Notes under the pieces: model-generated
The model's database searches: none
Seen by the model: the letters and a program-made list of their open reading frames with translations, nothing else
Told to the model about the DNA's origin: nothing
Translations under genes and position numbers: made by a program
Part shown: positions 1 through 7,136 of the stretch, in pieces
Layout: every line of letters begins with the position of its first letter
How positions within the stretch are numbered: the stretch's first letter is position 1
Assembly (NCBI GenBank): GCA_045587205.1
Contig: JAZNBV010000018.1
Location: 1-16,036 of the forward strand
Length of the DNA stretch: 16,036 nucleotides
Reading direction: 5' to 3'
Source of the DNA: SIG78 sp045587205
GTDB lineage: Bacteria > Verrucomicrobiota > Lentisphaeria > Victivallales > Victivallaceae

Positions 1-108
1 TCTGGAAGATTTAAAATAAGTATAGAAACGCAAAAATGACAAGGGACTGTTGTATTTGTACCCCTGGCGAAAAAATCTGCAAATTATTTGCAAAATCTGT
101 TTTTACAG

Positions 109-1269
109 CTACTTTATAGAAAAGTTATGGGATGGCTGTGGTTTATTTTTGATTTTTTCAGTTTGCCGCTGGGCGGTTTTTGCATTTTTGTTTTTTTGCT
201 TTTTAAGTTTTATCAATCTGTTTTTTAATACCAGAGGTGATGATTTTACCCAGCGCGGGGGTACTTTTGTATCGCCGGGGGATTTCAAGGCAGTATTGAG
301 TCTTTCCATATATTTATCCAACGGACTGTAGCCGTTGATATGCGCCTGTACGCTGCCGTCCCGGTTTAATATGTAAGCTGCCGGAGCGCCCATACGGATT
401 TTTAATCCTTGAGTAATGATTTCATTATAAAGTTGTTGCGCTTCAGGCTGTTTTTTGAACTTCGGATTATCCAGATATACCAGAATAAAGTTTTTGGCGG
501 CAAATTCCTGAAAATGTTCTGAACTGAGCACTTCGTCATACAATTTTTTACACCAGCCGCACCAGTCAGAACCGGTTGTCAGAATAAAAATTTTTTTCTT
601 CTGTTTTCTGGCTGCCGAAAAGGCTTTATCAAGCCGTATATGCCAGTTGTCGGTTGGCCCTTTCAGCCAATTGGCAGGATCTATTTCCAACAGACCCGTT
701 CCGGAGGCAGGAACCTTCGCCGCAGCCGGCTTGGCGGTGTTGCGCGTATTATCAGTTGGCTGCAAGGAAGATTTCCCGATCCATTTTTCAACTGCCGCTG
801 CTCCCATATTAAATACTTCGCCGGTGGCATTTACAGAAATGATTTTTCCATTCTCATCCAGAACCAGCAATCGGGGAATAAAGCGGTTCTGGTATTCCTG
901 TTTCAGCAGTGAGCGTTTTTCTGAATCAAACGGAACTGCCAGCCACGGCATTGATTCAGATTTCATATATTCTGCCATTTTTTCGGCACTGCGGTCGGAA
1001 CTGATAAAAACAATCTCTATATTGGCCGCTTTGGCAGTTTCATTGTATAATTTCACCAGTTTGGGAGTGAAATTGCGGCAGGGACCGCACCAGTGTGCCG
1101 AAAAATAGATGGCTACTTTTTTGCCTTTGAGTGCTTCGGCAGTATCGATGGAAACTCCTTGGCTGTTTATCAGTTTGGCAGGAAACTTTTCACTGAACCA
1201 GTATTCGCCTGCCTGAAGTTGAAACAATGCTGCGGAGATAAAAAAAAGTAAAAGATGAATTTTTTTCAT
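109..1269 (-). CDS. Secreted protein with two thioredoxin-fold domains
   Basis: A 386-residue exported redox protein. Residues 1-20 form a signal peptide with a likely cut after LQA. The first thioredoxin domain, roughly residues 25-165, resembles the TlpA/tryparedoxin-like group. It has the active site W60-C61-G62-P63-C64 and a cis-proline candidate in RFIPRLLVLD (P132). A low-complexity Ala/Pro/Thr linker follows (about 168-195). The second domain, about 197-330, has W236-C237-G238-W239-C240 and the cis-proline candidate P296 in GAPAAYIL, like the thioredoxin_7/DUF255-type folds. The last 50 residues are very rich in Lys and Asn and look disordered. It probably reduces or isomerises disulfides of exported proteins, but substrate and direction are unknown. 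It stands alone, and the 980-residue gene upstream runs in the same direction 189 bp away. The start is supported by the signal peptide and an AGGA about 11 bases upstream. Confidence 0.85.
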   Translation of the reverse strand: MKKIHLLLFFISAALFQLQAGEYWFSEKFPAKLINSQGVSIDTAEALKGKKVAIYFSAHWCGPCRNFTPKLVKLYNETAKAANIEIVFISSDRSAEKMAEYMKSESMPWLAVPFDSEKRSLLKQEYQNRFIPRLLVLDENGKIISVNATGEVFNMGAAAVEKWIGKSSLQPTDNTRNTAKPAAAKVPASGTGLLEIDPANWLKGPTDNWHIRLDKAFSAARKQKKKIFILTTGSDWCGWCKKLYDEVLSSEHFQEFAAKNFILVYLDNPKFKKQPEAQQLYNEIITQGLKIRMGAPAAYILNRDGSVQAHINGYSPLDKYMERLNTALKSPGDTKVPPRWVKSSPLVLKNRLIKLKKQKNKNAKTAQRQTEKIKNKPQPSHNFSIK

Positions 1270-1359
1270 TGTAAATATTTTCCTGTTGTTGCTGATAGAG
1301 TTTATCTGTTCAGTTAATCACGCAAAAAACCATTGCTGAATTGATTTTTCTTTTTTTGC

Positions 1360-1365
1360 ATTATA
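1360..1365 (-). promoter_or_regulatory. Candidate -10 box for the double-thioredoxin gene
   Basis: Read on the minus strand these bases are TATAAT, a perfect -10 hexamer, about 90 bases upstream of the thioredoxin-fold gene start. No good -35 lies at 16-18 bases spacing (TAACGG or similar). The call therefore rests on one hexamer in AT-rich DNA. A TTTTGCA direct repeat flanks it. Confidence 0.35.
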
Positions 1366-1458
1366 ACTGTTTTGCAACATCCCCGTTATAGTTGTTGATA
1401 ATTTACAATTCCAGGCAGGTTTGGCATTCGGGCAAATATCTTGCGCAAGACCGGTTCC

Positions 1459-4401
1459 TTATTTTTCAGACGCAACTTCCGTAAGTTCCACTCCGTCTAT
1501 CCACGCGGTCCCGGTGGTTTTGTAGTTGTAGAGCGCTATATAGTAAACCGGTTTTTTGCCGGGAACTGCCGGGGCGGTGACAAATTCGCCGCTCAAGCGC
1601 GTCCACGGTATATTGGCGGTAACCGCTTTGCCGGGAATAGCAACATTTTGGGCGCCGTTCCAGATCTGCGGAAAAATCGAACCTTTGCGCTCTTTAGACA
1701 TATTTTCTGTTTTGACCCACCAGCTCAAGCGGTACCGGGTGGCGGGCTTGAGCTGCAGATAGCAATTTACAGAAACCGCACTGCCGGGAACGCTGTTTTT
1801 CAAGCACATACTCTGACCGTCAAACAGAAACACTTTGTCATCCAGCGCTACATCGCCGGCTTTGGCTGCCTTGGGAGTGGTGATCCATTTGCCGAATGCT
1901 CTGCCGGTCTGCGGAGCAGCAAAGTTGCCGTCGCTGCCCAGAATGTTGTCACTTTCAACCTTGCCGGGAATCCATTTGCCGAAGCCGTCAAGGTCTGTCA
2001 GACGCTTGGCAAAGGGGCTCCAACTGTAGTATGTAACCTTGGGGTTCACCGGAGTATGATGGCGGCTGCGCACAACATTGGCAATGATGGAACCGTCCTT
2101 ATCGCAATAAAGTTCGCTCCACGGCATTTTAAATTCAATGGTGTAAGATTTCTGTGACGCGGAAGCTGCGACCGTGGCGGTGGTACGCCATTCGCCGAGG
2201 ATTTTATATTTGCTGCCGATCATCGTAGCGTTGTAACCGGCTTTTTTGCCGAGGCTGTTGATGATCAGCTGGCGGTAATCTTTGCGGTTGGGCGCGGCAA
2301 AGAAGAATTCCATAACTTCATCCGCCCAGAGCATATTATGAAAATCAGTGGTGTAATCTTTGCGGACATTCTGCATAGCCGGTTCTTCAGCGGCAACGGC
2401 GCAATAGAGATAATCTTTGTCGCGCAGCAGTTTGAGCGTGGTTTTTACTTCAATGGCATCGCCTTTGAGCGCTTTGAGTTTCAGAACTGCAGCCTTTTTC
2501 CACGCCGGTTCATTGAGTTTGCCGTCAATGGTCAGCGGGGCTGTTACTGCAGGGATCGATACATTGAAGTTTTTGACTGACATCTGTTCATTGCGGAAGC
2601 GGGTTCTGGCATCCAGCACAGTATCAAAGAAAGATTTTCTTATGTACTTGATACGGGCAAGATTTTCCGGCTCTTTTGCAGCGGCTTTTTCGGCAGATTT
2701 GAGCAGATTTTCCAGCTTGGCAATACACTCATCCGAATAAATTTCGCTCCAGAGTTTGTTGGAATCAGCTATATCAAATTCCGGGCCAAGCGGACCCATC
2801 CGGCGGTTGCTCAAGATCTTATTTGCCCAGATATCTTCCTGGATACGGAAGAATTTATCCATATAAACGGCGGCTTTTTTGCCGAACATCGACGCATACG
2901 CCTTATCCAGCAGCTGATCCGGATCGATCGAGAAATCCCAGAACATTTCCGCTGTCATATAGTCGTGCAGAAACATAAACATATACTGGTCGGTGCTGTT
3001 TTCAAGGAAAATACCGAAAGTGTAGGGCATAAGTGTTTTGTAAAGTTCGCCGAGCATACGCGGTGTGGAGTGCGGCACGCCTTCGATCATACGCGCGCCG
3101 CGCTTGAGCGTGTAGCACCAGTACCACACTTTGCCGTTGGTGCGCGTTACCAGATCGGCAATGTGTGCTTTTTCTTCTTTGAGGTCAGAACCCGGCGCAT
3201 AGTACCAGGGGCCGCGCAAGGCGGTCATAACCAGAACATTGTCAGGCACTTTTACGCCGTTGGGAATTTCGTGATTGCCGTAGCTCATCTGCGTAATGTA
3301 ACCTTTGATGCCCTCTTTTTTGAGCCGGTTTGCCCAATCGATGGTGTATTTCCAGAGGAGCGCATTGTATTTGCCGCCGTTGTCGCGGAATGCTTTGCAT
3401 TTTTCGCAGGCGCAGATCGCCATACCGTCATTGGGCATTACATCGAAAAAGCCTTTCTGAACGTGGGGATTCCAGCGGATATTGGTGCCGCGTATGTAGG
3501 TGGGCGATTCGCCGGAAAGCCAAGCTCTGGCATCCTGATAAATCTCTTCAACAATACCGCTTGACCAGCAGAGCTGGCTGTTTCTGCCGTAAATCATACG
3601 CTTGCCGTCGGGCGCCATAGCAAAATATTCGGGATGGGTTTTGCCGAAACGTTCAGGAAAATGGAGCCGTGCCAGTGCGTGCCCGCAGGGAATCAGTTGA
3701 GTTTGGAAACGCAGTGTATGGTTGCGGGGACGGACAGTGAACCCGTCAAGCATTTTCCCGTCGAGTTTTCCGTAGCTGTAAACAAAACGCACCAGCGCAT
3801 CCGGTCGGTCAAAAACATTGAGTTCGGGCAGGGCAAGGTTGGGGTTTTTCTTGACGACTGTGCCGATTTCACCGGGGAAAAAGTACTCAACGCCGGCAAA
3901 TTTTTTGAGGAATGTTGTAACCCCGAACATTGTTGCGCGTTCCCAGACATCCGAAAAAGGTACACGTTTGCTGCCGGGGACTATACGTTTGTCATCGCGT
4001 CCGGCAATAACGATTTTATCTTTGCCGAATGAGCGGATGATAAATCCATCCCGCACCAGCGGAGTTACATCTACGCCCAGCGAACGGGTCAATTCGCCAT
4101 CGCCAACGATCAGAGCCACTTTACCCTGATTGGTGGGGGCATTGACCACTGCAACCGTGCTGCCGATGACTTGGGTCAGCGATTCAGCAAGATTTTTTGC
4201 TGCTGCTTTGGCTGCGGGGGCGGCGGCGGGATCAACCACTACTTCGCACAATGCTTTACCGCTGGCGGCAAGTTTGATAACCGCATCTTTGCCCACAACA
4301 TAAGAGCGCGGCGGCTGTTCCCAGAATTTGCCTTTTACTTCAGCGGCAGTCAGACCGGGCGCCAGAAGCGCCCCCAGGATCAAGAGAGTCAATAACTTCA
4401 T
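1459..4401 (-). CDS. Secreted DUF4838 glycosidase-like protein with CBM9-like and C-terminal carbohydrate-binding regions
   Basis: A 980-residue exported protein. Residues 1-20 are a signal peptide ending near LTAAE. The region to about residue 190 resembles the N-terminal domain of alpha-glucuronidase-like enzymes (VALIVGDG, VTPLVRDGFIIRS). The central part, about 200-560, looks like a DUF4838 TIM-barrel domain, with a conspicuous C330-x-C332-x2-C335 motif in ICACEKCKAF and many aromatic residues. From about 607 (LTIDGKLNEPAWKKA) a CBM9-like, DOMON-type beta-sandwich begins. The last 150 residues (LKPATRYRLSWWVKTENM, WTRLSGEF, AWIDGVELTEV) look like a CBM4/9-type jelly roll. It probably acts outside the cytoplasm on a complex glycan. 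Neither substrate nor catalytic residues can be named from sequence alone. The start has GAAAGG six bases upstream. It is transcribed divergently from the LacI-type regulator and likely controlled by it. Confidence 0.85.
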   Translation of the reverse strand: MKLLTLLILGALLAPGLTAAEVKGKFWEQPPRSYVVGKDAVIKLAASGKALCEVVVDPAAAPAAKAAAKNLAESLTQVIGSTVAVVNAPTNQGKVALIVGDGELTRSLGVDVTPLVRDGFIIRSFGKDKIVIAGRDDKRIVPGSKRVPFSDVWERATMFGVTTFLKKFAGVEYFFPGEIGTVVKKNPNLALPELNVFDRPDALVRFVYSYGKLDGKMLDGFTVRPRNHTLRFQTQLIPCGHALARLHFPERFGKTHPEYFAMAPDGKRMIYGRNSQLCWSSGIVEEIYQDARAWLSGESPTYIRGTNIRWNPHVQKGFFDVMPNDGMAICACEKCKAFRDNGGKYNALLWKYTIDWANRLKKEGIKGYITQMSYGNHEIPNGVKVPDNVLVMTALRGPWYYAPGSDLKEEKAHIADLVTRTNGKVWYWCYTLKRGARMIEGVPHSTPRMLGELYKTLMPYTFGIFLENSTDQYMFMFLHDYMTAEMFWDFSIDPDQLLDKAYASMFGKKAAVYMDKFFRIQEDIWANKILSNRRMGPLGPEFDIADSNKLWSEIYSDECIAKLENLLKSAEKAAAKEPENLARIKYIRKSFFDTVLDARTRFRNEQMSVKNFNVSIPAVTAPLTIDGKLNEPAWKKAAVLKLKALKGDAIEVKTTLKLLRDKDYLYCAVAAEEPAMQNVRKDYTTDFHNMLWADEVMEFFFAAPNRKDYRQLIINSLGKKAGYNATMIGSKYKILGEWRTTATVAASASQKSYTIEFKMPWSELYCDKDGSIIANVVRSRHHTPVNPKVTYYSWSPFAKRLTDLDGFGKWIPGKVESDNILGSDGNFAAPQTGRAFGKWITTPKAAKAGDVALDDKVFLFDGQSMCLKNSVPGSAVSVNCYLQLKPATRYRLSWWVKTENMSKERKGSIFPQIWNGAQNVAIPGKAVTANIPWTRLSGEFVTAPAVPGKKPVYYIALYNYKTTGTAWIDGVELTEVASEK

Positions 4402-4423
4402 AAAAAACCTTTCGTTATAATAA

Positions 4424-4435
4424 GTTTATTTAAAC
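4424..4435. promoter_or_regulatory. Candidate operator palindrome in the leader of the DUF4838 gene
   Basis: GTTTATTTAAAC is a palindrome with perfect five-base arms around TT, 22 bases upstream of the DUF4838 start codon. On the minus strand it lies within TTGTTTAAATAAA. That 13-mer recurs with one change (TTGTTTAACTAAA, 4663-4675) on the plus strand just before the regulator gene. Having the same element in mirror orientation at both divergent units suggests a binding site for the adjacent LacI-type protein. This is inference; the DNA is AT-rich, so chance is possible. Confidence 0.4.
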
Positions 4436-4443
4436 AATGTTAT

Positions 4444-4472
4444 AATATATGCTTTTATCGGCAATAAAGCAA
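4444..4472 (-). promoter_or_regulatory. Weak candidate sigma70-type promoter of the DUF4838 gene
   Basis: On the minus strand, TTGCTT (4472-4467) and TATATT (4449-4444) are 17 bases apart. The -10 matches five of six consensus bases; the -35 matches only TTG. The implied start point near 4437 would place the palindrome at 4424-4435 immediately downstream, the same geometry as on the regulator side. Confidence 0.3.
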
Positions 4473-4626
4473 TTTTCAACAATATTTTTTTAAAAGAATG
4501 ATCTTTTGATAAACGACGCAGATAATACGATTTGATGCCGGAAAATTTGCAAGGAGATCCGGTTGATATTGTGTGTAATAAAGTGATGTATATTGAAGAA
4601 TTTCGGAATATTTTGAGTCGTTGTAT

Positions 4627-4654
4627 TTGACAATTACTCAAAGCGTGCTATAGT
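4627..4654 (+). promoter_or_regulatory. Strong sigma70-type promoter of the LacI-type regulator operon
   Basis: A perfect -35 TTGACA (4627-4632) and a -10 TATAGT (4649-4654, five of six consensus) are separated by 16 bases. The expected start point is near 4661, about 47 bases before the regulator ATG. No other stretch in the intergenic region reads as well. It should drive the four-gene rightward unit ending at 10010. Confidence 0.65.
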
Positions 4655-4664
4655 AATTTCTATT

Positions 4665-4684
4665 GTTTAACTAAATCGTTTTAG
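4665..4684 (+). promoter_or_regulatory. Candidate operator cluster just downstream of the regulator promoter
   Basis: Two overlapping palindromes lie here. GTTTAACTAAAT (4665-4676) matches the perfect palindrome at 4424-4435 in its arms except at one end base. CTAAATC/GTTTTAG (4671-4684) is a 14-base inverted repeat centred on CG with one mismatched pair, the form usual for LacI-family operators. Both sit a few bases after the predicted transcription start, so binding would block the promoter's own transcript, that is, autorepression. The assignment is inferred from position and symmetry. Confidence 0.5.
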
Positions 4685-4707
4685 AAGTCTGAAGGTTTTT
4701 TTAGAAA

Positions 4708-5742
4708 ATGACTATAAGTGAAATTGCCGAGGCGCTTAATATTTCCAAAACTGCAGTTTCATTCTGTCTTAACGGCAGGGCTAAAGAGTTCGGTTTGCGT
4801 CCGGAATTGGAAGAAAAAGTGAAGGCTTATGCTGAAGCTCACGGCTATCGGCCCAATATGGCGGCAAAACGTTTGCGTATGACCCGCAAGGAGCCGCCTG
4901 TAGGGGTTGTTTTTTCCAATGAAGCGGCAATCAGCAAGTTTGCCGGAACTTTTCGCGAAGTGTTCAATTATCTGAATAGCAAAGGACGCGAATATGTTTT
5001 TATGGGGACAGATATTCTGCTGGGGGATACTATGCAGACTTTGTTCAGTATGGATGTAAAAGATGTTCTGGTGATCGGGCTGATAAGTGAATTTTCGATT
5101 CCGGCAGATGATCACCCGGCAAAAAATATTATCCGGCAGCAGCGCGAAAAGATTGCTGTAATGCTTAAGAACGGTATGAATCTTTATTTGGCAAATTACG
5201 CATTCCCAATGCCGGAAGATGTGCTGCCGGGAAATATTTTCCGGGCTGGCTACAACCGGCGTGAACTCCAGAGGGATTTTCTGCGTCGGGCTCACGCCGC
5301 CGGTTTGGGGCCGGTTGCGCTGAATTTGTGGACCGGCGATGAATACCTGCTGGGTGATGATGTTTTACAGCCGGGGGATATGATAATACCGATCCGCTGG
5401 CAGGAACAGTGTCAGGGGGGCAGGGATGTTGCAAATTATATTTTGAAAAAAAGGTTGACTCATCCGGTGCGTTCCGTGCTTATAAGTAATGTTATATCTG
5501 CTGCAAGTATGATCCGCGTATTGACCGATGCCGGTATAAAAGTTCCGGAGGATATTGCTGTGGCAGCATTCGGAGATATCCCGTTAGCTGAAGTTGTACG
5601 CCCCTCCATTACTACAATCGGCAGTACCAGGGATGATAAAACTATGGAGATGCTGCGCTGTATTTGCGGTGAAATATCTTCAATAGAACATAACAGTGTA
5701 ATACCGTTCAGTTATAATGAACGCGAAAGTTTGATATTTTAA
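4708..5742 (+). CDS. LacI-family transcriptional regulator
   Basis: A 344-residue DNA-binding regulator. Residues 2-24 (TISEIAEALNISKTAVSFCL and following NG) form the classic LacI helix-turn-helix. The stretch to about residue 55 (RPELEEKVKAYAEAHGYRPN) continues the DNA-binding domain, including the YRPN hinge approach. Residues 65-344 are the periplasmic-binding-protein-like effector domain; its typical C-terminal signature is VPEDIAVAAFGDIPLAEVVRPSITTI. Effector unknown, probably a sugar released by the neighbouring secreted enzymes. It heads a tight unit (26 bases to the next gene) and is divergent from the DUF4838 gene, an arrangement typical of a local repressor. The start codon is fixed by the HTH beginning at residue 2; the Shine-Dalgarno (GAAGG, 12 bases away) is poor. 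A 13-base palindrome AATGTTTAACATT overlaps its stop codon (5741-5753). Confidence 0.9.
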   Translation: MTISEIAEALNISKTAVSFCLNGRAKEFGLRPELEEKVKAYAEAHGYRPNMAAKRLRMTRKEPPVGVVFSNEAAISKFAGTFREVFNYLNSKGREYVFMGTDILLGDTMQTLFSMDVKDVLVIGLISEFSIPADDHPAKNIIRQQREKIAVMLKNGMNLYLANYAFPMPEDVLPGNIFRAGYNRRELQRDFLRRAHAAGLGPVALNLWTGDEYLLGDDVLQPGDMIIPIRWQEQCQGGRDVANYILKKRLTHPVRSVLISNVISAASMIRVLTDAGIKVPEDIAVAAFGDIPLAEVVRPSITTIGSTRDDKTMEMLRCICGEISSIEHNSVIPFSYNERESLIF

Positions 5743-5768
5743 TGTTTAACATTTAAGGAGAGTTTTTT

Positions 5769-6503
5769 ATGAAGAAAAAAACATCTGATTTTTTTACACT
5801 TATTGAGTTGCTGGTTGTAATAGCCATCATTGCAATACTTGCGGCAATGCTGCTGCCGGCTTTGGTCTCGGCGCGTGCTGCGGCGCAGGGATCTGTATGT
5901 ACCGCCAACCTCAAGCAGCAGGGGATGATGCAGATAATGTATTCCGGAGATAACGGAGGATTTCTGACCGAATGTACCAGCAGCTCTACATATTGGTATT
6001 CGCTGCTTGCCCGCAATGGATATATACCTAAAGAGGAGGGACACGCCAATGCTGAACTGGGGAATATGGCTCTTTTTTACTGCCCCGGCAGTCGTGAACT
6101 GAATTCTTTTGCAAACAGTGGCACGGTGTCTCTCTGTTATGGTTATCTCCGGGCTTCTGTAAAACATAAAAGTGAAGGTTGGTCGGGGCATATAGACAAG
6201 TATTCATTTTGTACAACCGGTTCCACCGGTTCCCGGATCGGTGATCCCGGATATGCCGCGCTGATCGGAGATTCCGCCAGGGCTGCACCGCCCAGCAGTA
6301 CCCCGGATCTTACCGGTCCTACTGCCTGGTATGAAATGCGCTGTGCCTGTGATACCAAAAACGATTCTGCCACCGGGTTGTATCTTGCGCACAACAATCG
6401 TGGCAATATGGTAATGCTTGACGGTCACGTTGAAGCTATGACGAAAGAAGATGCTGAATCAACTGAATGGCACGCTATCATTACCAGAGAAAAATATGAA
6501 TGA
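5769..6503 (+). CDS. Prepilin-type N-terminal cleavage/methylation protein with H-X9-DG motif
   Basis: A 244-residue pseudopilin-like protein. Residues 1-8 are a short basic leader. Then comes the class III signal FTLIELLVVIAIIAI (from F9), with glutamate at +5 (E13) and a hydrophobic helix to about residue 33. The residue before the predicted cut is Phe (F8), not the usual Gly. The remainder is a globular domain with several cysteines. Near the C-terminus H208 is followed nine residues later by D218-G219 (HNNRGNMVMLDGH), the H-X9-DG signature. Such proteins are abundant in Lentisphaerota and Planctomycetota and lie beside secreted sugar-active enzymes. Their role is not established; surface display or secretion through a type II-like machine is plausible. 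AAGGAG eight bases upstream fixes the start. It lies between the regulator and two secreted proteins. Confidence 0.88.
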   Translation: MKKKTSDFFTLIELLVVIAIIAILAAMLLPALVSARAAAQGSVCTANLKQQGMMQIMYSGDNGGFLTECTSSSTYWYSLLARNGYIPKEEGHANAELGNMALFYCPGSRELNSFANSGTVSLCYGYLRASVKHKSEGWSGHIDKYSFCTTGSTGSRIGDPGYAALIGDSARAAPPSSTPDLTGPTAWYEMRCACDTKNDSATGLYLAHNNRGNMVMLDGHVEAMTKEDAESTEWHAIITREKYE

Positions 6504-6541
6504 TTTTTTACAAACAGTATTTTTATAAAAGGAGTATTATT

Positions 6542-7114
6542 ATGAAAAATTTGATTGCCGCCCTGATTGTTTCCGCTGTTTTTGCTGTGAATGGTGCCGA
6601 AACGGACTACACTGGTTACAGCCGGATTATGAGCGACAGCGGGATCGGACAGAATCACTCGTTTGAATCGCTGAACAATCCCGGTCAGAAACAGGAGAAA
6701 AAACTTGATCTTGACCTGGATCCGGCATTGATTAAAAAAGCCGCACTGGAATTTGAATGTTCTGCGAACGGATATGACAGAAAGCTCAAAACTTACATAA
6801 AAAATCCCAACCACAACTGGCACAATATGATTTTCAAGGTCAACGGGCAGGTTATATTTTCCGGTAATCCCGGCAAGATGATGCAGCAGGGAGTGCACCG
6901 TCTTGACTTTGATGCAAAATTGCTGAAAAAAGGCGAAAATATTATCTCTTTGGGATGGGCAAAACGTGCCAAAGGTGATAACGGTGTACTTGGATACTTT
7001 TACCTGGCGGTTGATAATAATGATGCCGAAAAAGCCCGGCGCGCTATTCCCAAAAACAAGCGTCCGGCACCGGCTAATGAAAGTATCCGCGTCCGCATAT
7101 TAGTTAAACTCTGA
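6542..7114 (+). CDS. Small secreted protein of unknown function
   Basis: A 190-residue protein not recognised from its sequence. Residues 1-19 are a signal peptide (MKNLIAALIVSAVFAVNGA). The mature part is polar. Its second half (MIFKVNGQVIFSGNPG, HRLDFDAKLLKKGENIISLGW, LGYFYLAVD) reads as beta-strands of a galactose-binding-like sandwich, as seen in sugar-binding accessory domains. That is a guess from pattern only. The frame is open from 6500, overlapping the previous stop, but AAAGGAG ends about seven bases before the ATG at 6542, which also begins the signal peptide, so 6542 is the start. It lies 38 bases after the pseudopilin-like gene and 22 before the 957-residue gene, and is surely cotranscribed. 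It may be an accessory protein of the large enzyme. Confidence 0.75.
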   Translation: MKNLIAALIVSAVFAVNGAETDYTGYSRIMSDSGIGQNHSFESLNNPGQKQEKKLDLDLDPALIKKAALEFECSANGYDRKLKTYIKNPNHNWHNMIFKVNGQVIFSGNPGKMMQQGVHRLDFDAKLLKKGENIISLGWAKRAKGDNGVLGYFYLAVDNNDAEKARRAIPKNKRPAPANESIRVRILVKL

Positions 7115-7136
7115 CCGTAAATAAGTGAGGTTTGCT

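Larger units (their letters stand above)
4402..4707. other. Divergent intergenic control region
   Basis: This 306-base AT-rich gap separates the leftward DUF4838 gene from the rightward regulator gene. It holds the promoters and palindromes listed separately. A reading frame of 71 codons on the minus strand (4426-4641) crosses both control elements, has no Shine-Dalgarno, and is not accepted as a gene. No small-RNA-like hairpin with a T-tract was seen. Confidence 0.7.

Noticed and set aside
1..108. Short inverted repeats around 79-105 downstream of the thioredoxin-fold gene
   Set aside because: Stems are only four to five AT-rich pairs; too weak to call a terminator.
1440..1449. CTTGCGCAAG palindrome after the DUF4838 gene
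   Set aside because: The stem would be five pairs with no loop and has no following T-run, so it is not supported as a terminator.
1441..2157. 238-codon plus-strand reading frame, with others at 2965-3564 and 3634-4032
   Set aside because: All are antisense to the well-supported DUF4838 gene, with no family features or Shine-Dalgarno.
4426..4641. 71-codon minus-strand frame in the divergent control region
   Set aside because: It crosses the promoters and operator-like palindromes, has no ribosome binding site, and is AT-rich low-complexity sequence.
5739..6191. Minus-strand frames of 98-150 codons opposite the pseudopilin-like gene
   Set aside because: The plus-strand gene has a prepilin signal, an H-X9-DG motif and a perfect Shine-Dalgarno; the opposite frames are shadows.
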